Shown: positions 1 to 8,324 of the stretch, piece after piece
Numbering within the stretch: position 1 is the stretch's first letter
Layout: each line of letters begins with the position of its first letter
Source of the DNA: Ruegeria sp. HKCCD8929
Lineage (GTDB): Bacteria; Pseudomonadota; Alphaproteobacteria; Rhodobacterales; Rhodobacteraceae
DNA: 64,000 bases
Assembly: GCF_013031405.1 (NCBI RefSeq)
Contig: NZ_WPZY01000011.1
Coordinates: forward strand, 1-64,000
Direction: 5' to 3'
Made by a program: the position numbers and the translations under genes
Notes under the pieces: model-generated
Seen by the model: the letters and a program-made list of their open reading frames with translations, nothing else
Told to the model about the DNA's origin: nothing
Databases searched by the model: none

Positions 1-830
1 GACCGGATTCGGCTGCAGCATCGGCGGCTTCCTGAACCTTCGCCTGCTGCTCTTCGGTCAGACTGTCCCAGACGCCCTTGCCGATCGCGATATAGTTGAG
101 GTCGACCAGATGCGAGGTCAAAACGATCTGCTTGGTGACCTCGTAGAACTTGGCGTCCACGACAGTCGGAAGCGGGTTGTCCTGACCGTCAACCGCGCCG
201 GTCGACAGGGCCGTGTAAACCTCGGAAAACGACATCGGCGTGGGGGCTGCACCAAGGGCACTGCCTAGGAACTGCCACGCATCCGTTCCGGGCATCCGCA
301 GATTCACCCCTGCCAGATCCGCCGGAGTGCTTACGGTCAGCTCATCCTTGGGCTGGCGCAGGTTCACCTGACGGCGGCCCAGATACATGACCGACAGCAG
401 TTTCACGCCCAAGTCGTTTTCAACGGTCGCTTTGAACGCATCCATCAGCGGATCGTTGAACACCGCCACCTGATGCGCCGCGTCCTGATGCACGTAGCCG
501 GCGGTGAAGATCGAGAACTCGGGGAAGAACTGCGCCAGTTCCTGCGCCGAAGTGATCGACATCTCCAGATTGCCCCGGCTGATTGCATCAAGCTCGGTGC
601 CCTGTGCAAAGATCGTGCCGTTGTAGCTCGGCTGGTAGTCGACGAAGTCAGCCACCATCGGGGCAAAGACCTCGGCCATCGCCACCGAGCGCTGATCCGT
701 CTCCGACCCCGAGGTCGCCATCCGTAGTGTGACTTTGTCTGCGGCAAAAGTCGCGCCTGAGGCGGACACAAGAATACTTATTGCCGCGAGAACCGACATT
801 GCGGCTCGCCGTGTGAATTTGATCGTCATG
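1..830 (-). CDS. TRAP transporter solute-binding protein, DctP family (3' end outside window)
   Basis: Periplasmic receptor that delivers a carboxylate-type ligand to a TRAP transporter. The reverse-strand frame is open from an ATG at 830 to the window edge. It begins with a basic stretch plus hydrophobic signal peptide ending near ATFAA, followed by the mature protein starting DKVTLRMA. DctP hallmarks are visible: LRMPGTDAW, with the arginine that normally contacts the ligand carboxylate, and the VDGQDNPLPTVVDAKFYEVT block. The membrane subunits (DctQ/DctM) would lie beyond the left edge. The dehydrogenase gene ends about 100 bp upstream on the same strand, and a perfect palindrome sits in that gap. 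The substrate cannot be told from sequence alone; the neighbouring dehydrogenase suggests a sugar, sugar acid or similar. Confidence 0.9.
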
Positions 831-914
831 GTGTTCCTCCCTGCGACGTCACGTCTTGTTCTTGTTGCGATTCCAATCTTTGGCATATTACGTCGATTTT
901 GCAATATTTTTTGC

Positions 915-931
915 AAAATATCAGATATTTT
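915..931. promoter_or_regulatory. Perfect 17-bp palindrome, candidate GntR operator (site 1)
   Basis: The sequence AAAATATC-A-GATATTTT is a perfect inverted repeat with one central base. It lies about 85 bp upstream of the TRAP receptor start and touches the stop codon of the dehydrogenase gene. The core AATATCnGATATT recurs at 2105-2117 in front of the GntR regulator gene. Its position fits repression of the TRAP gene by that regulator. This is inference. Confidence 0.6.
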
Positions 932-2012
932 AACCAGCAGCCTGTTTAGAACCACCCAGGCCATTCAGCGGTGAAATCCGAACAGCACGCCCGGATTTGC
1001 ATGAGTTTTGAATGGCTTCTATAACCTGGAGCGTCCTCAGCCCCTCCCATCCGGACACAATCGGCGCAACGCCGTTACGTACGACGTCGGCAAAGTGCCT
1101 GAGCTGATTGACCAGCGGATCGGATGCGCCGCATTTCATCGCGGTCGCCGAAATGGGCGTCCACCAATCGCGTTGCCCATCCTGATGCGTCCACAGCCGC
1201 AGATCCGGAACTGACAGCGAACCATGCGATCCGCCAATCATATAGCTGCTTTCCGACGTCGGCGGATAAACCGGGTTCTCGCGTGAGGTCATTTCCCAGC
1301 TCCACGGCGCCACGATACTGTCCGACACGCTGATGGTCCCGATGGCCCCGGTCTCGAACGTCAGCAGCGCCGCCGCCACATCCTCGTTCTCAAACCCGCG
1401 TTCGGACCGCACGGATTGCGCCTGAACGCTGACGACCTCTCCGGCCAGATGCCGCATCAGATCGATGTCGTGCACCAGATTGACCGAGATCGGACCCGCC
1501 CCAACCTTCTTGCGCCACGGGGCCGCGTCGAAATACTCATCCGGTTTGTAAAACCAGCAATTGACGTGAACGGCCCTGACGTTTCCGATCTCGCCTGTTT
1601 CGATCGCGTCCTTTGCCGCCCGGATGATGGGATTGTGCCGCCTGTGATGGCCCACCAGCAACGGCACGCCAAGGCGATCCGCCTCTCTCACTAGGCTCAG
1701 CGCATCCGAGGCCTCAACCGCAATCGGCTTTTCGACCAACACCGGACAGCCGCGGCGGATACATTCGATCCCCTGCTCAACATGCAGCGTTGTGGGCGTC
1801 GCCAGAATGATACCGTCCGGTGTCTGGTTTGCGAACAGCTCATCCAGAGTGTCATAGCACGGCACACCGTTCTCGGTGGCAAAGGCGTGGCCCTGTGCGC
1901 TCGGGTCAACGGCTGCGATCAGATCGACATCGCGCAGGGTTCTGCTTGCGACCACATGGCGCCGCCCCACCAGACCTGCCCCAACGATCGCGATTGCAAA
2001 GTTCTTAGACAC
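930..2012 (-). CDS. Gfo/Idh/MocA family NAD(P)-dependent oxidoreductase
   Basis: About 360 residues. The N-terminal Rossmann fold shows IAIVGAGLVGRRH, and the conserved EKPIA motif of the family is present (VLVEKPIAVEA). The C-terminal half is the alpha/beta substrate domain. I chose the GTG at 2012 because AGGGAAG lies a few bases upstream and translation then starts MSKNFAIAIVGAG; an upstream ATG at 2051 would add 13 residues of unlikely sequence. These enzymes oxidise hydroxyls of sugars, inositols and related polyols. It sits between the TRAP receptor (downstream, same strand) and the divergent GntR regulator, so it probably acts on the imported compound. The substrate is unknown. Confidence 0.88.
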   Translation of the reverse strand: MSKNFAIAIVGAGLVGRRHVVASRTLRDVDLIAAVDPSAQGHAFATENGVPCYDTLDELFANQTPDGIILATPTTLHVEQGIECIRRGCPVLVEKPIAVEASDALSLVREADRLGVPLLVGHHRRHNPIIRAAKDAIETGEIGNVRAVHVNCWFYKPDEYFDAAPWRKKVGAGPISVNLVHDIDLMRHLAGEVVSVQAQSVRSERGFENEDVAAALLTFETGAIGTISVSDSIVAPWSWEMTSRENPVYPPTSESSYMIGGSHGSLSVPDLRLWTHQDGQRDWWTPISATAMKCGASDPLVNQLRHFADVVRNGVAPIVSGWEGLRTLQVIEAIQNSCKSGRAVRISPLNGLGGSKQAAG

Positions 2013-2104
2013 GTCTTCCCTTTCGAAATGCCTTGTCCGCGCGTCCGGCAACCGCGACTCGGTGACTTTCCCGGATCGTAGGCAGGTTTTTCAGCTTTCG
2101 CAAT

Positions 2105-2117
2105 AATATCTGATATT
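2105..2117. promoter_or_regulatory. 13-bp palindrome, candidate GntR operator (site 2)
   Basis: AATATC-T-GATATT lies in the divergent intergenic region between the dehydrogenase (start 2012, reverse) and the GntR gene (start 2206, forward). It shares its core with the perfect palindrome at 915-931. One site here could control both divergent genes, including autoregulation. Confidence 0.6.
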
Positions 2118-2205
2118 TTTTGTTATGCCATATACACATCAAGATTGCTGACACCCCAAAAAAGTGTTACTCGGGGTGTTCAGGTCAAAAATATCGGACA
2201 AACCT

Positions 2206-2859
2206 ATGGCCAAGGCCCCCTCGACCGTCGGCGCAAGCACATACCAGCGAATAAAAAAAGACATCATCTTCGGCAAACTTGAGCCGGGATCGAAGCTGAA
2301 GCTCGACACCCTCAAGGATCGCTATGCCGCCAGCCTGTCGACGCTGCGCGAAACCCTGAACCGGCTTGCCAGCGAAGGTTTCGTCGAGGCGCCCGAGCAG
2401 CGCGGCTTTCTGGTGACACCGGTGTCGCGAGAGGATCTGATCGAGATCGCCGAACTGAGGGTCCTGCTGGAATGCTACGCGCTTGAGCTGTCGGTCCGGA
2501 ACGGAGATACCGACTGGGAAGGCAATCTGGTCGCCGCACATCACAAGCTGCACCTGACCGAACAACAATTGCTGCGCGGCGACGAGTCGGAAAAGGAAAC
2601 CTGGAAACGCTATGACTGGGAGTTCCACCAGGCGATGATTTCCGCCTGCAACTCCCGAAATCTTTTGTCCGCACACTCGCTCATCTATGACAAGTACCTG
2701 CGGTATCAGATGTTGGTTCTGACCTATCGCGGCGCCGAGGCGGTGCAGGAACACAAGGACATGTTCGACGCCGCCCTCGCCCGCGACGCCCGCAAGGCCA
2801 AGAGCCTACTGGAGGCCCACATCCGCAATGGCCTGGAACACACGCTGAACGCCATGTAG
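2206..2859 (+). CDS. GntR family transcriptional regulator, FCD (FadR) subfamily
   Basis: 217 residues from the ATG at 2206 (MAKAPSTVGAS); a GTG at 2164 would extend it by 14 residues. The N-terminal winged helix-turn-helix shows the GntR pattern (YQRIKKDIIFGKLEPGSKL, then STLRETLNRLASEG and a wing with EAPEQRGFLV). The C-terminal half is a helical FCD ligand domain with the expected acidic and histidine residues (ELRVLLECYALE, WEFHQAMI, EAHIRNGLEHT), which in this family bind a metal plus a carboxylate ligand. It is transcribed divergently from the dehydrogenase and TRAP genes and flanked by the palindromes at 915 and 2105, so a local regulator of that uptake/catabolic set is the simplest reading. 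Confidence 0.88.
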   Translation: MAKAPSTVGASTYQRIKKDIIFGKLEPGSKLKLDTLKDRYAASLSTLRETLNRLASEGFVEAPEQRGFLVTPVSREDLIEIAELRVLLECYALELSVRNGDTDWEGNLVAAHHKLHLTEQQLLRGDESEKETWKRYDWEFHQAMISACNSRNLLSAHSLIYDKYLRYQMLVLTYRGAEAVQEHKDMFDAALARDARKAKSLLEAHIRNGLEHTLNAM

Positions 2860-2912
2860 AGCACTGCGCTAAGCGCTGTGACACTCTCCGCAGGGTGCCA
2901 CCAGCCTGGACT

Positions 2913-3722
2913 CTATACAGCGGCCCCCTGCCATTTGAGGAAAGCGCTGAACAGCTGCTGCTGGGTGCTGATCCCAAGCTTGGCATAGGCGTTCTTGCGG
3001 TGGGTTTTGACCGTCGGCAGCGCGATACCCAAGGTCAGACTGATCGACAGGCTTGAATGGCCCTTCAGGATCAACTGCACAATCTCCGCCTCACGCGGGG
3101 ACAGGGTGGCACGCGCGAAATCCTGCAGTTTCCGCTCGGACTCGGTTGGGATCTGGGCATCGCCCTGCCGGGCCCAGAACTGCCGAAACGCGGTAGCGAA
3201 CAGCGGCAGGAAGGGGCGCAACCGGGTCAGAAGTTCCTCGGGAAATCCACCCGCATCTGCAGGCCGGGCAAAGCTGATCTCGCCCATCGCACCCCGCGGC
3301 AGATCCACTAGCAACGCCAGTTCCTGCAGACCGGCGGGCCAGCCAGGGGTGCGATAGCCGATCTCTTCTTGGTTCTCGACCAGAATTCCCAAGGGTTCTG
3401 GGACCGGGTTCCAGTTATCGGGCGCCAGGGCCGCCATCCGGTGCAGCCCTGACGGCACCCCATCGAGAATGGCGTTGTAGATCGGATTCAGCAGGTAGGT
3501 GCTGTTTACATAGAGTTGCACCGCGTCCTTGGCCGGGCCTTCGGGATAGGTGTCGGCCAGATAATGCGGGCGCTGTCCCTTGCGGTTCACCACGCAGAAG
3601 GCGGCGGTGAAGGGCAGCAGATGGCGGGCGGCGGCGATCATCTCCAGCGCGCCGCTGCGGCCTTCGATGACGTCTGCCAGCGCGGTGCTTACTGCTTCGA
3701 TGTCAGGACCTTTGTCGCCCAT
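2913..3722 (-). CDS. LuxR-family transcriptional regulator
   Basis: 269 residues from the ATG at 3722, which has GGAGGGTGAA directly upstream; a start at 3758 is possible but lacks such a site. The C-terminal 60 residues are a LuxR-type helix-turn-helix (LSPREAEIVQLILKGHSS, then LPTVKTHRKNAYAKLGI). The N-terminal about 190 residues are a sensory region I cannot assign; they contain no autoinducer-domain signature that I recognise and no phosphoreceiver aspartate pattern. The gene diverges from the ornithine cyclodeaminase-like ORF and the aminotransferase, with an 8-bp inverted repeat between them, so it probably controls that pair. Confidence 0.82.
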   Translation of the reverse strand: MGDKGPDIEAVSTALADVIEGRSGALEMIAAARHLLPFTAAFCVVNRKGQRPHYLADTYPEGPAKDAVQLYVNSTYLLNPIYNAILDGVPSGLHRMAALAPDNWNPVPEPLGILVENQEEIGYRTPGWPAGLQELALLVDLPRGAMGEISFARPADAGGFPEELLTRLRPFLPLFATAFRQFWARQGDAQIPTESERKLQDFARATLSPREAEIVQLILKGHSSLSISLTLGIALPTVKTHRKNAYAKLGISTQQQLFSAFLKWQGAAV

Positions 3723-3768
3723 TTCACCCTCCAGATCGTGCCGCAATACCACGCACATGCGGGCAGTG

Positions 3769-3788
3769 CATCATCCTTGGGGATGATG
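3769..3788. promoter_or_regulatory. Inverted repeat CATCATCC-N4-GGATGATG, candidate LuxR operator
   Basis: A perfect 8-bp inverted repeat with a 4-base spacer (ttgg). It lies between the divergent LuxR gene (start 3722) and the cyclodeaminase-like ORF (start 3839), where an operator for both would be expected. A structural role as an RNA hairpin is also possible. Confidence 0.5.
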
Positions 3789-3838
3789 GAAAGACCCGTT
3801 GCGCTCTACTAAAACTCGCAATCAACGAGGAAAAACCC

Positions 3839-4087
3839 ATGATGACCACCCCCCTTGTTCTTGATTGCGACTATCGTGAGACCACGCCCGCAACAGCCGG
3901 TGAGATGGCGCTGGCGGCGCAGCATCACGGCTGGAGCGCAGAGCAGGTCCGGGGTGATCTGGCCGGGCTGTCCGTCAGGGCGTGTCCACTTCCAGAGCCT
4001 GACCGCCCGGTCTTTTTCCGTTCGGTCGGGCTGGGGCTGGAAGACATCGCCATCGCCAATGCCATCTACCGCGCTGCCAGCGCCTGA
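3839..4087 (+). CDS. Ornithine cyclodeaminase-like protein, C-terminal module only
   Basis: 82 codons starting ATG-ATG with GAGG upstream. The whole ORF reads like the last about 80 residues of the ornithine cyclodeaminase/mu-crystallin family: an AGEMALA segment, then VRGDLAGL, then the terminal FFRSVGLGLEDIAIANAIY block (family consensus FkSvGlAleDlaaA). Full-length members are about 310-350 residues with an NAD-binding Rossmann fold; none of that is present here or upstream, where the divergent LuxR gene begins. It is either a decayed remnant or a retained stand-alone module. The intact start, ribosome site and 19-bp spacing to the aminotransferase gene argue that it is still translated. 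Function unknown. Confidence 0.6.
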   Translation: MMTTPLVLDCDYRETTPATAGEMALAAQHHGWSAEQVRGDLAGLSVRACPLPEPDRPVFFRSVGLGLEDIAIANAIYRAASA

Positions 4088-4106
4088 AGACGAAGGAGAA
4101 ACCCTC

Positions 4107-5228
4107 ATGCATATCGAACCTTTCGGCGTCGAAATCTGGATGAATGAGTGGGAGACCAGGTGCGAATGGAACCTGGCCGAGACCTGCGTCGAAAGCCTGA
4201 CGATTGAGGAACTGCTGCGGCTGGCGGGCAGGAACGAGAACAGCCTGTCGGAATTGCTGGGCATGAAGATGACCTATGGCGCCATCGAGGGCTCGGACCG
4301 GCTGCGCCGCGCGATTGCCTCGCTCTATGACCGGCAGGAGGTTGAGAACACCGTCGTCACCCATGGCACCATTGGCGCGAACATGCTGGTGCACAAGGCC
4401 CTGGTATCGCGCGGGGACCGGGTGGTGGCCGTGGTGCCGACCTATCAGCAGCACTATTCGATCCCCGTCAGCATCGGGGCGGATGTGCTCCAGCTCAGCC
4501 TGCGTGAGGAGAACGGGTTTCTGCCGGATCTCGACGAGTTGCGCGCGCTGGCGGTCCCGGGCACCAAGCTGATCGCCATCAACAACCCGAACAACCCGAC
4601 AGGCGCGCTGATGGATCGGGCGATGCTGGAGGAGATCGCGGCCATTGCCCGCGAGGCGGGCGCTTGGATCCTGTGTGACGAGGTCTATCGCGGCACCGAT
4701 CAGGAAGGGGCGGGCATGACCGCTTCGATTGCCGATATCTATGAAAAGGGCATTTCGACTGCCGGCATGTCCAAGGCCTATTCTCTGGCCGGGCTCCGGC
4801 TCGGGTGGATCGCGGGCCCGACGGAGGTGATAGAGGCGGTTTCGATCCACCGCGACTATGACACCATCTCGGTCGGGATGGTAGACGATCACTTTGCCGC
4901 GTTGGCACTGGAAAACCGTGAACAGGTGCTGGCGCGCAGCCAGCGAATTACCCGTGGCAATCTGGGGATTCTGGACGACTGGGTGGAGCGGGAGCCGCTT
5001 ATCTCCTGGGTGAAGCCGCGCTCGGGCACCACCGCCTTGCTGAAATACGACCTACCGATGCCTTCGCGGGATTTCTGCGTGGCGCTGTTGAAAGAGACCG
5101 GGGTGATGTTCACCCCCGGCTCGGCCCTGGGTATGGAGGGCTATGTCCGCATCGGCTATGCCAACGGTCCGGAGATATTGAAAGAAGGCCTCGCGCGGGT
5201 GTCAGAGTTTCTTTCAGGAAAGCCGTAG
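4107..5228 (+). CDS. PLP-dependent aminotransferase, class I/II fold
   Basis: 373 residues. The start at 4107 is fixed by GAAGGAG upstream and by similarity of the region from MHIEPFGVEIWMNEWE onward; longer frames run into the preceding gene. Fold-type I motifs are visible: NNPNNPTG (pyridoxal-binding Asn), CDEVYRG (Asp and Tyr), SMSKAYSLAGLRLGW-type block with the Schiff-base lysine, and VRIGYA with the substrate-carboxylate Arg near the C-terminus. The amino donor/acceptor is not identifiable; relatives include aminotransferases and capreomycidine-synthase-like enzymes. It is coupled to the cyclodeaminase-like ORF and divergent from LuxR, suggesting amino-acid catabolism. A 7-bp stem (GGCTGAA/TTCAGCC, 5228-5254) follows the stop. 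Confidence 0.85.
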   Translation: MHIEPFGVEIWMNEWETRCEWNLAETCVESLTIEELLRLAGRNENSLSELLGMKMTYGAIEGSDRLRRAIASLYDRQEVENTVVTHGTIGANMLVHKALVSRGDRVVAVVPTYQQHYSIPVSIGADVLQLSLREENGFLPDLDELRALAVPGTKLIAINNPNNPTGALMDRAMLEEIAAIAREAGAWILCDEVYRGTDQEGAGMTASIADIYEKGISTAGMSKAYSLAGLRLGWIAGPTEVIEAVSIHRDYDTISVGMVDDHFAALALENREQVLARSQRITRGNLGILDDWVEREPLISWVKPRSGTTALLKYDLPMPSRDFCVALLKETGVMFTPGSALGMEGYVRIGYANGPEILKEGLARVSEFLSGKP

Positions 5229-5332
5229 GCTGAAAAGGTTCACTCAATTCAGCCATTCGCCAAAGCACCAATGGAGGCCTTATCGGCGTCTTGAAAGGTC
5301 CCATCTCCCGCTTGGCGGTGACCTATTCTGAG

Positions 5333-5422
5333 TGGCGGGGAGACAGGGATTCGAACCCTGGGAACGCTCTCACGTTCAACGGTTTTCAAGACCGCCGCAT
5401 TCGACCACTCTGCCACCTCCCC
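5333..5422 (-). tRNA. tRNA-Ser (anticodon UGA)
   Basis: The reverse strand folds as a class II tRNA of 90 nt including an encoded CCA. The acceptor stem is GGGGAGG paired with TCTCCCC (one G-T pair), discriminator G. The anticodon loop is CTTGAAA with anticodon TGA, the variable arm is long (GAACGTGAGAGCGTTC), and the T arm contains GGTTCGAATCC. The long variable arm and anticodon identify serine. It stands alone between the aminotransferase and the SPOR lipoprotein gene. Confidence 0.97.
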
Positions 5423-5625
5423 GGCGCAGGCAGGGTCTAAGGCCAAGCTGCGGCGGTGGCAAGCCAAAAGAGGGAAATCTTGCCGAGCCTTCCGCAGCGG
5501 GCTTTCATTAGTAAGGGCTGCGCGCTATCATCTGCGCGGCGGGCCTGCAAAGGCCTATCAGACAACGTCGGTCAACCGGCGGCAGGGCGCGGAAAGTGGC
5601 CCGGGTTCAGGCAAGGGACAAGAAG

Positions 5626-6516
5626 ATGAAGCGAGCGACAGCGACACGCAACAGGCCGTATCGTCTGGTGATGCTGGCCGTGGCATTTGGCGCATTGGCG
5701 GGCTGTGAAGAAGGATCACCGATGTCCTTTTTGAAACCCAAGGAAGAGCCTGCGACCGAGACCCCCGAAAGCAGCGAAAGCGAAAGTGGGAATGTGATCG
5801 AACGCGACGTCGAAAAGCCCGACGTGTTCGAGACCACCGAAAAAGGTCTGTGGGACGGGCGCCCGTCGCTGGGTGGCATCTGGGTTGCGCATCCGGACGC
5901 AGAAACGCCCGAGCGGGTGATCATCCGGAATACCTCCAACGGCAAATCGGTGAACGGCGCCCTGTTCCGGCGCGAACGCGATATTCCAGGGCCGAGCTTG
6001 CAGGTTTCATCCGAGGCCGCCGAAGAGCTTGGGATGCTGGCCGGCGCTCCGACCGAACTGTATGTGATCGTGTTGCGCCGCGAAAAAGTCGAAGTGGCAC
6101 CGCCGCCTGAGCCCGCCCCTGCACCGGCAGATGCTGCCGCACCTGTCGAGGCGGCAGCGGTGGAAACAAGTGGTGAAATCACCGAGACCCCGCTTGATCC
6201 GATCGTCGGCGCAGCCGCCGCGATCGAGGCGGCGGAGCCAGAGGTTGCCGCAGCACCGGCTGCTCCGGCAAAAACCTCGTCGCTGATGAAGCCCTATGTC
6301 CAGATCGGGACCTATGGCGTGGAAGAAAACGCCAATCGCGCCGCGGAACAACTGCAGGCTGCCGGGCTGACCGCGACCGTGCGTGAAGGAACCCGGAGAG
6401 ACAAACCACTCTGGCGCGTTCTGGCCGGACCGGTCCAGACCCGGGCCGAGCGCAAGGAGTTGCAGAAAAAGGTGGCGGAACTCGGGTTCTCGGACGCCTA
6501 TATCGTAAGAAAATAA
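5626..6516 (+). CDS. SPOR-domain lipoprotein
   Basis: 296 residues from the ATG at 5626; an upstream GTG at 5596 is less likely because the signal peptide then sits too far inside. The signal peptide ends in the lipobox LAGC, with the lipidated Cys at about residue 27. A low-complexity Ala/Pro/Glu-rich linker (roughly residues 170-225) leads to a C-terminal SPOR domain (KPYVQIGTYGVEENANRAAE to GFSDAYIVRK), which binds denuded septal peptidoglycan. The dacA-type gene follows after 13 bp, consistent with a shared cell-wall function. In RlpA-type proteins a SPOR domain follows a catalytic domain, but I see no RlpA double-psi barrel here. Confidence 0.85.
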   Translation: MKRATATRNRPYRLVMLAVAFGALAGCEEGSPMSFLKPKEEPATETPESSESESGNVIERDVEKPDVFETTEKGLWDGRPSLGGIWVAHPDAETPERVIIRNTSNGKSVNGALFRRERDIPGPSLQVSSEAAEELGMLAGAPTELYVIVLRREKVEVAPPPEPAPAPADAAAPVEAAAVETSGEITETPLDPIVGAAAAIEAAEPEVAAAPAAPAKTSSLMKPYVQIGTYGVEENANRAAEQLQAAGLTATVREGTRRDKPLWRVLAGPVQTRAERKELQKKVAELGFSDAYIVRK

Positions 6517-6529
6517 GGAGGAAGCCGCC

Positions 6530-7696
6530 GTGCTGTCTTCGCTTCGCTCAACTGCCCTTGCCTTAAGCCTTGCGCTGCTCGCGCTGCCGGCGCAGGCATT
6601 CGACACCTCGGCCAACGCGGCCTATGTGCTGGATCAGACCACCGGCACGGTGCTGTTGTCGAAAGAGCCGGATCAGCCCCTGCCGCCAGCATCGATGTCC
6701 AAGCTGATGACGCTCTATGTGGCGTTCGAGGCGCTGCGCGACGGGCGGCTGACACTGGATGAACGCCTGCCGGTATCGGAGCATGCGATGAGCTATGGCG
6801 GCTCGACCATGTTCCTGAACACGCAGGACCGGGTGCGGGTCGAGGATCTGTTGCGCGGCATCATCGTGCTGTCGGGCAACGACGCCTGCGCCGTGATCGC
6901 CGAGGCGCTCAGCCCCGACGGGACCGAAGCCGGGTTCTCCCGCTACATGACCCAGCGGGCGCAACAGATGGGCATGAACAATTCGACCTTCGCCAATTCC
7001 AACGGCTGGCCGGCAGCGGGACATATGATGTCGGTCCGGGACCTAGCGACACTGGCGGACCGGCTGATCGCGGATTTCCCGGAGTATTATCCGCTCTTTG
7101 CCGAGGAAGAGTATGAATTTGATGGCCGCGCGCCCTCGAACACACGCAACCGCAACCCGCTGCTCAAACTCGGGATCGGGGCCGACGGGCTCAAGACCGG
7201 GCACACGGTCGAGGCGGGCTACGGTCTGGTCGGATCGGCCAAACAGGGCGACCGCCGGGTGATCTTCGTGCTGACCGGGCTGGAAAGCACCGGCCGCCGC
7301 GCAGAGGAGGCCGAGGCCATCGTTAACTGGTCGTTTCGCCATTTTGTCGAGAAAACCATTGCCAAAGCGGACACGCCCGTCGCGCAAGCGGACGTCTGGA
7401 TGGGGGCAGAGCGATCGGTAGGGCTGGTGCCCGCGCAGGATCTGAGCCTGCTGTTGCCCATTCTTTCGGGCAAGAGCGTCGAGGCCGAGGTGGTCTATGA
7501 AGGGCCGGTGAACGCGCCGGTGACCAAGGGCCAGCAACTTGCCGAACTGGTCATCAAGCCCGAAGGTCTACCCGAGATCCGCCGACCTCTGGTCGCCTCG
7601 CAAGACGTGCCGCTGGGCGGGTTCGTGATCCGCATGATGACCGTCGCCGGGATCGTGCTTGACGACATCATCAACGGTCCGCTGGAGGCGATGTGA
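6530..7696 (+). CDS. D-alanyl-D-alanine carboxypeptidase (PBP5/6-type, S11 family)
   Basis: 388 residues, GTG start preceded by AAGGAGG. Periplasmic enzyme that trims the terminal D-Ala from peptidoglycan pentapeptides. The signal peptide ends at LPAQAF. The three serine-peptidase motifs are in the expected order: SMSK (residues 55-58, nucleophile Ser55), SGN (115-117) and KTG (222-224). The C-terminal region after about 280 is the beta-rich PBP5-C domain, and the last 20-25 residues form the usual weakly hydrophobic/amphipathic membrane anchor. The stop overlaps the tmk start by 4 bp, so translation is probably coupled. Confidence 0.93.
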   Translation: MLSSLRSTALALSLALLALPAQAFDTSANAAYVLDQTTGTVLLSKEPDQPLPPASMSKLMTLYVAFEALRDGRLTLDERLPVSEHAMSYGGSTMFLNTQDRVRVEDLLRGIIVLSGNDACAVIAEALSPDGTEAGFSRYMTQRAQQMGMNNSTFANSNGWPAAGHMMSVRDLATLADRLIADFPEYYPLFAEEEYEFDGRAPSNTRNRNPLLKLGIGADGLKTGHTVEAGYGLVGSAKQGDRRVIFVLTGLESTGRRAEEAEAIVNWSFRHFVEKTIAKADTPVAQADVWMGAERSVGLVPAQDLSLLLPILSGKSVEAEVVYEGPVNAPVTKGQQLAELVIKPEGLPEIRRPLVASQDVPLGGFVIRMMTVAGIVLDDIINGPLEAM

Positions 7697-8319
7697 CGCA
7701 AAAAGGGCTGTTCCTGACCTTCGAGGGGATCGACGGATCGGGAAAATCCACTCAGGCGCGGCGTCTGGCAGATGTCTTGTGCGCGCAGGGCCGCGAGGTG
7801 GTGCTGACGCGCGAGCCCGGCGGCTCACCCGGGGCCGAGGAAATCCGGCGGCTGGTGCTGGAAGGCAACCCTGACCGCTGGTCCGCCGAGACCGAGATTC
7901 TGCTGTTCACCGCCGCCCGCCGCGATCATCTGGAGCGCACCATCCAGCCCGCGCTGGAGGCGGGCAAGGTGGTGATCTGCGACCGTTTTGCGGACAGCAC
8001 GCGGATGTATCAGGGCCTCTCGCGCGGCGAGTTACGCCCGGTGGTGGACCAGTTGCATACGCTGATGATCGGGCGTGAGCCGGATCTGACCCTGCTGATC
8101 GACATGGACCCCGACACCGGGCTGTCCCGCGCCAAGGGGCGGCAGGGCACGGAAGAGCGGTTCGAGGATTTTGGCCCCGATCTGCAGCACCGCATGCGGG
8201 CGGGTTTTCTGGCGCTGGCCGAGGAATTCCTGGATCGGTTCCGCATCATCGACGGCAATCGTGACGTGGACAGCGTGGCGGCGGATGTGACAGATATCGT
8301 GATGCAGACATTGCGATAA
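7693..8319 (+). CDS. tmk: Thymidylate kinase
   Basis: 208 residues, GTG start within ATGTGA overlapping the dacA-type stop. It phosphorylates dTMP to dTDP. The P-loop FEGIDGSGKST is at residues 10-20; the DR(F/Y) motif (VICDRFADSTRMYQG) and REPGG (LTREPGGSPGAEEIR), both diagnostic of Tmk, are present. The holB gene follows after 5 bp, the common tmk-holB-tatD order of many bacteria. Confidence 0.96.
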   Translation: MTQKGLFLTFEGIDGSGKSTQARRLADVLCAQGREVVLTREPGGSPGAEEIRRLVLEGNPDRWSAETEILLFTAARRDHLERTIQPALEAGKVVICDRFADSTRMYQGLSRGELRPVVDQLHTLMIGREPDLTLLIDMDPDTGLSRAKGRQGTEERFEDFGPDLQHRMRAGFLALAEEFLDRFRIIDGNRDVDSVAADVTDIVMQTLR

Positions 8320-8324
8320 ATCTG

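Noticed and set aside
2862-2880. Hairpin CACTGCGCT/AGCGCTGTG between the convergent GntR and LuxR genes as a terminator
   Set aside because: The stem has a central mismatch, an extremely tight loop and no T-run on either strand.
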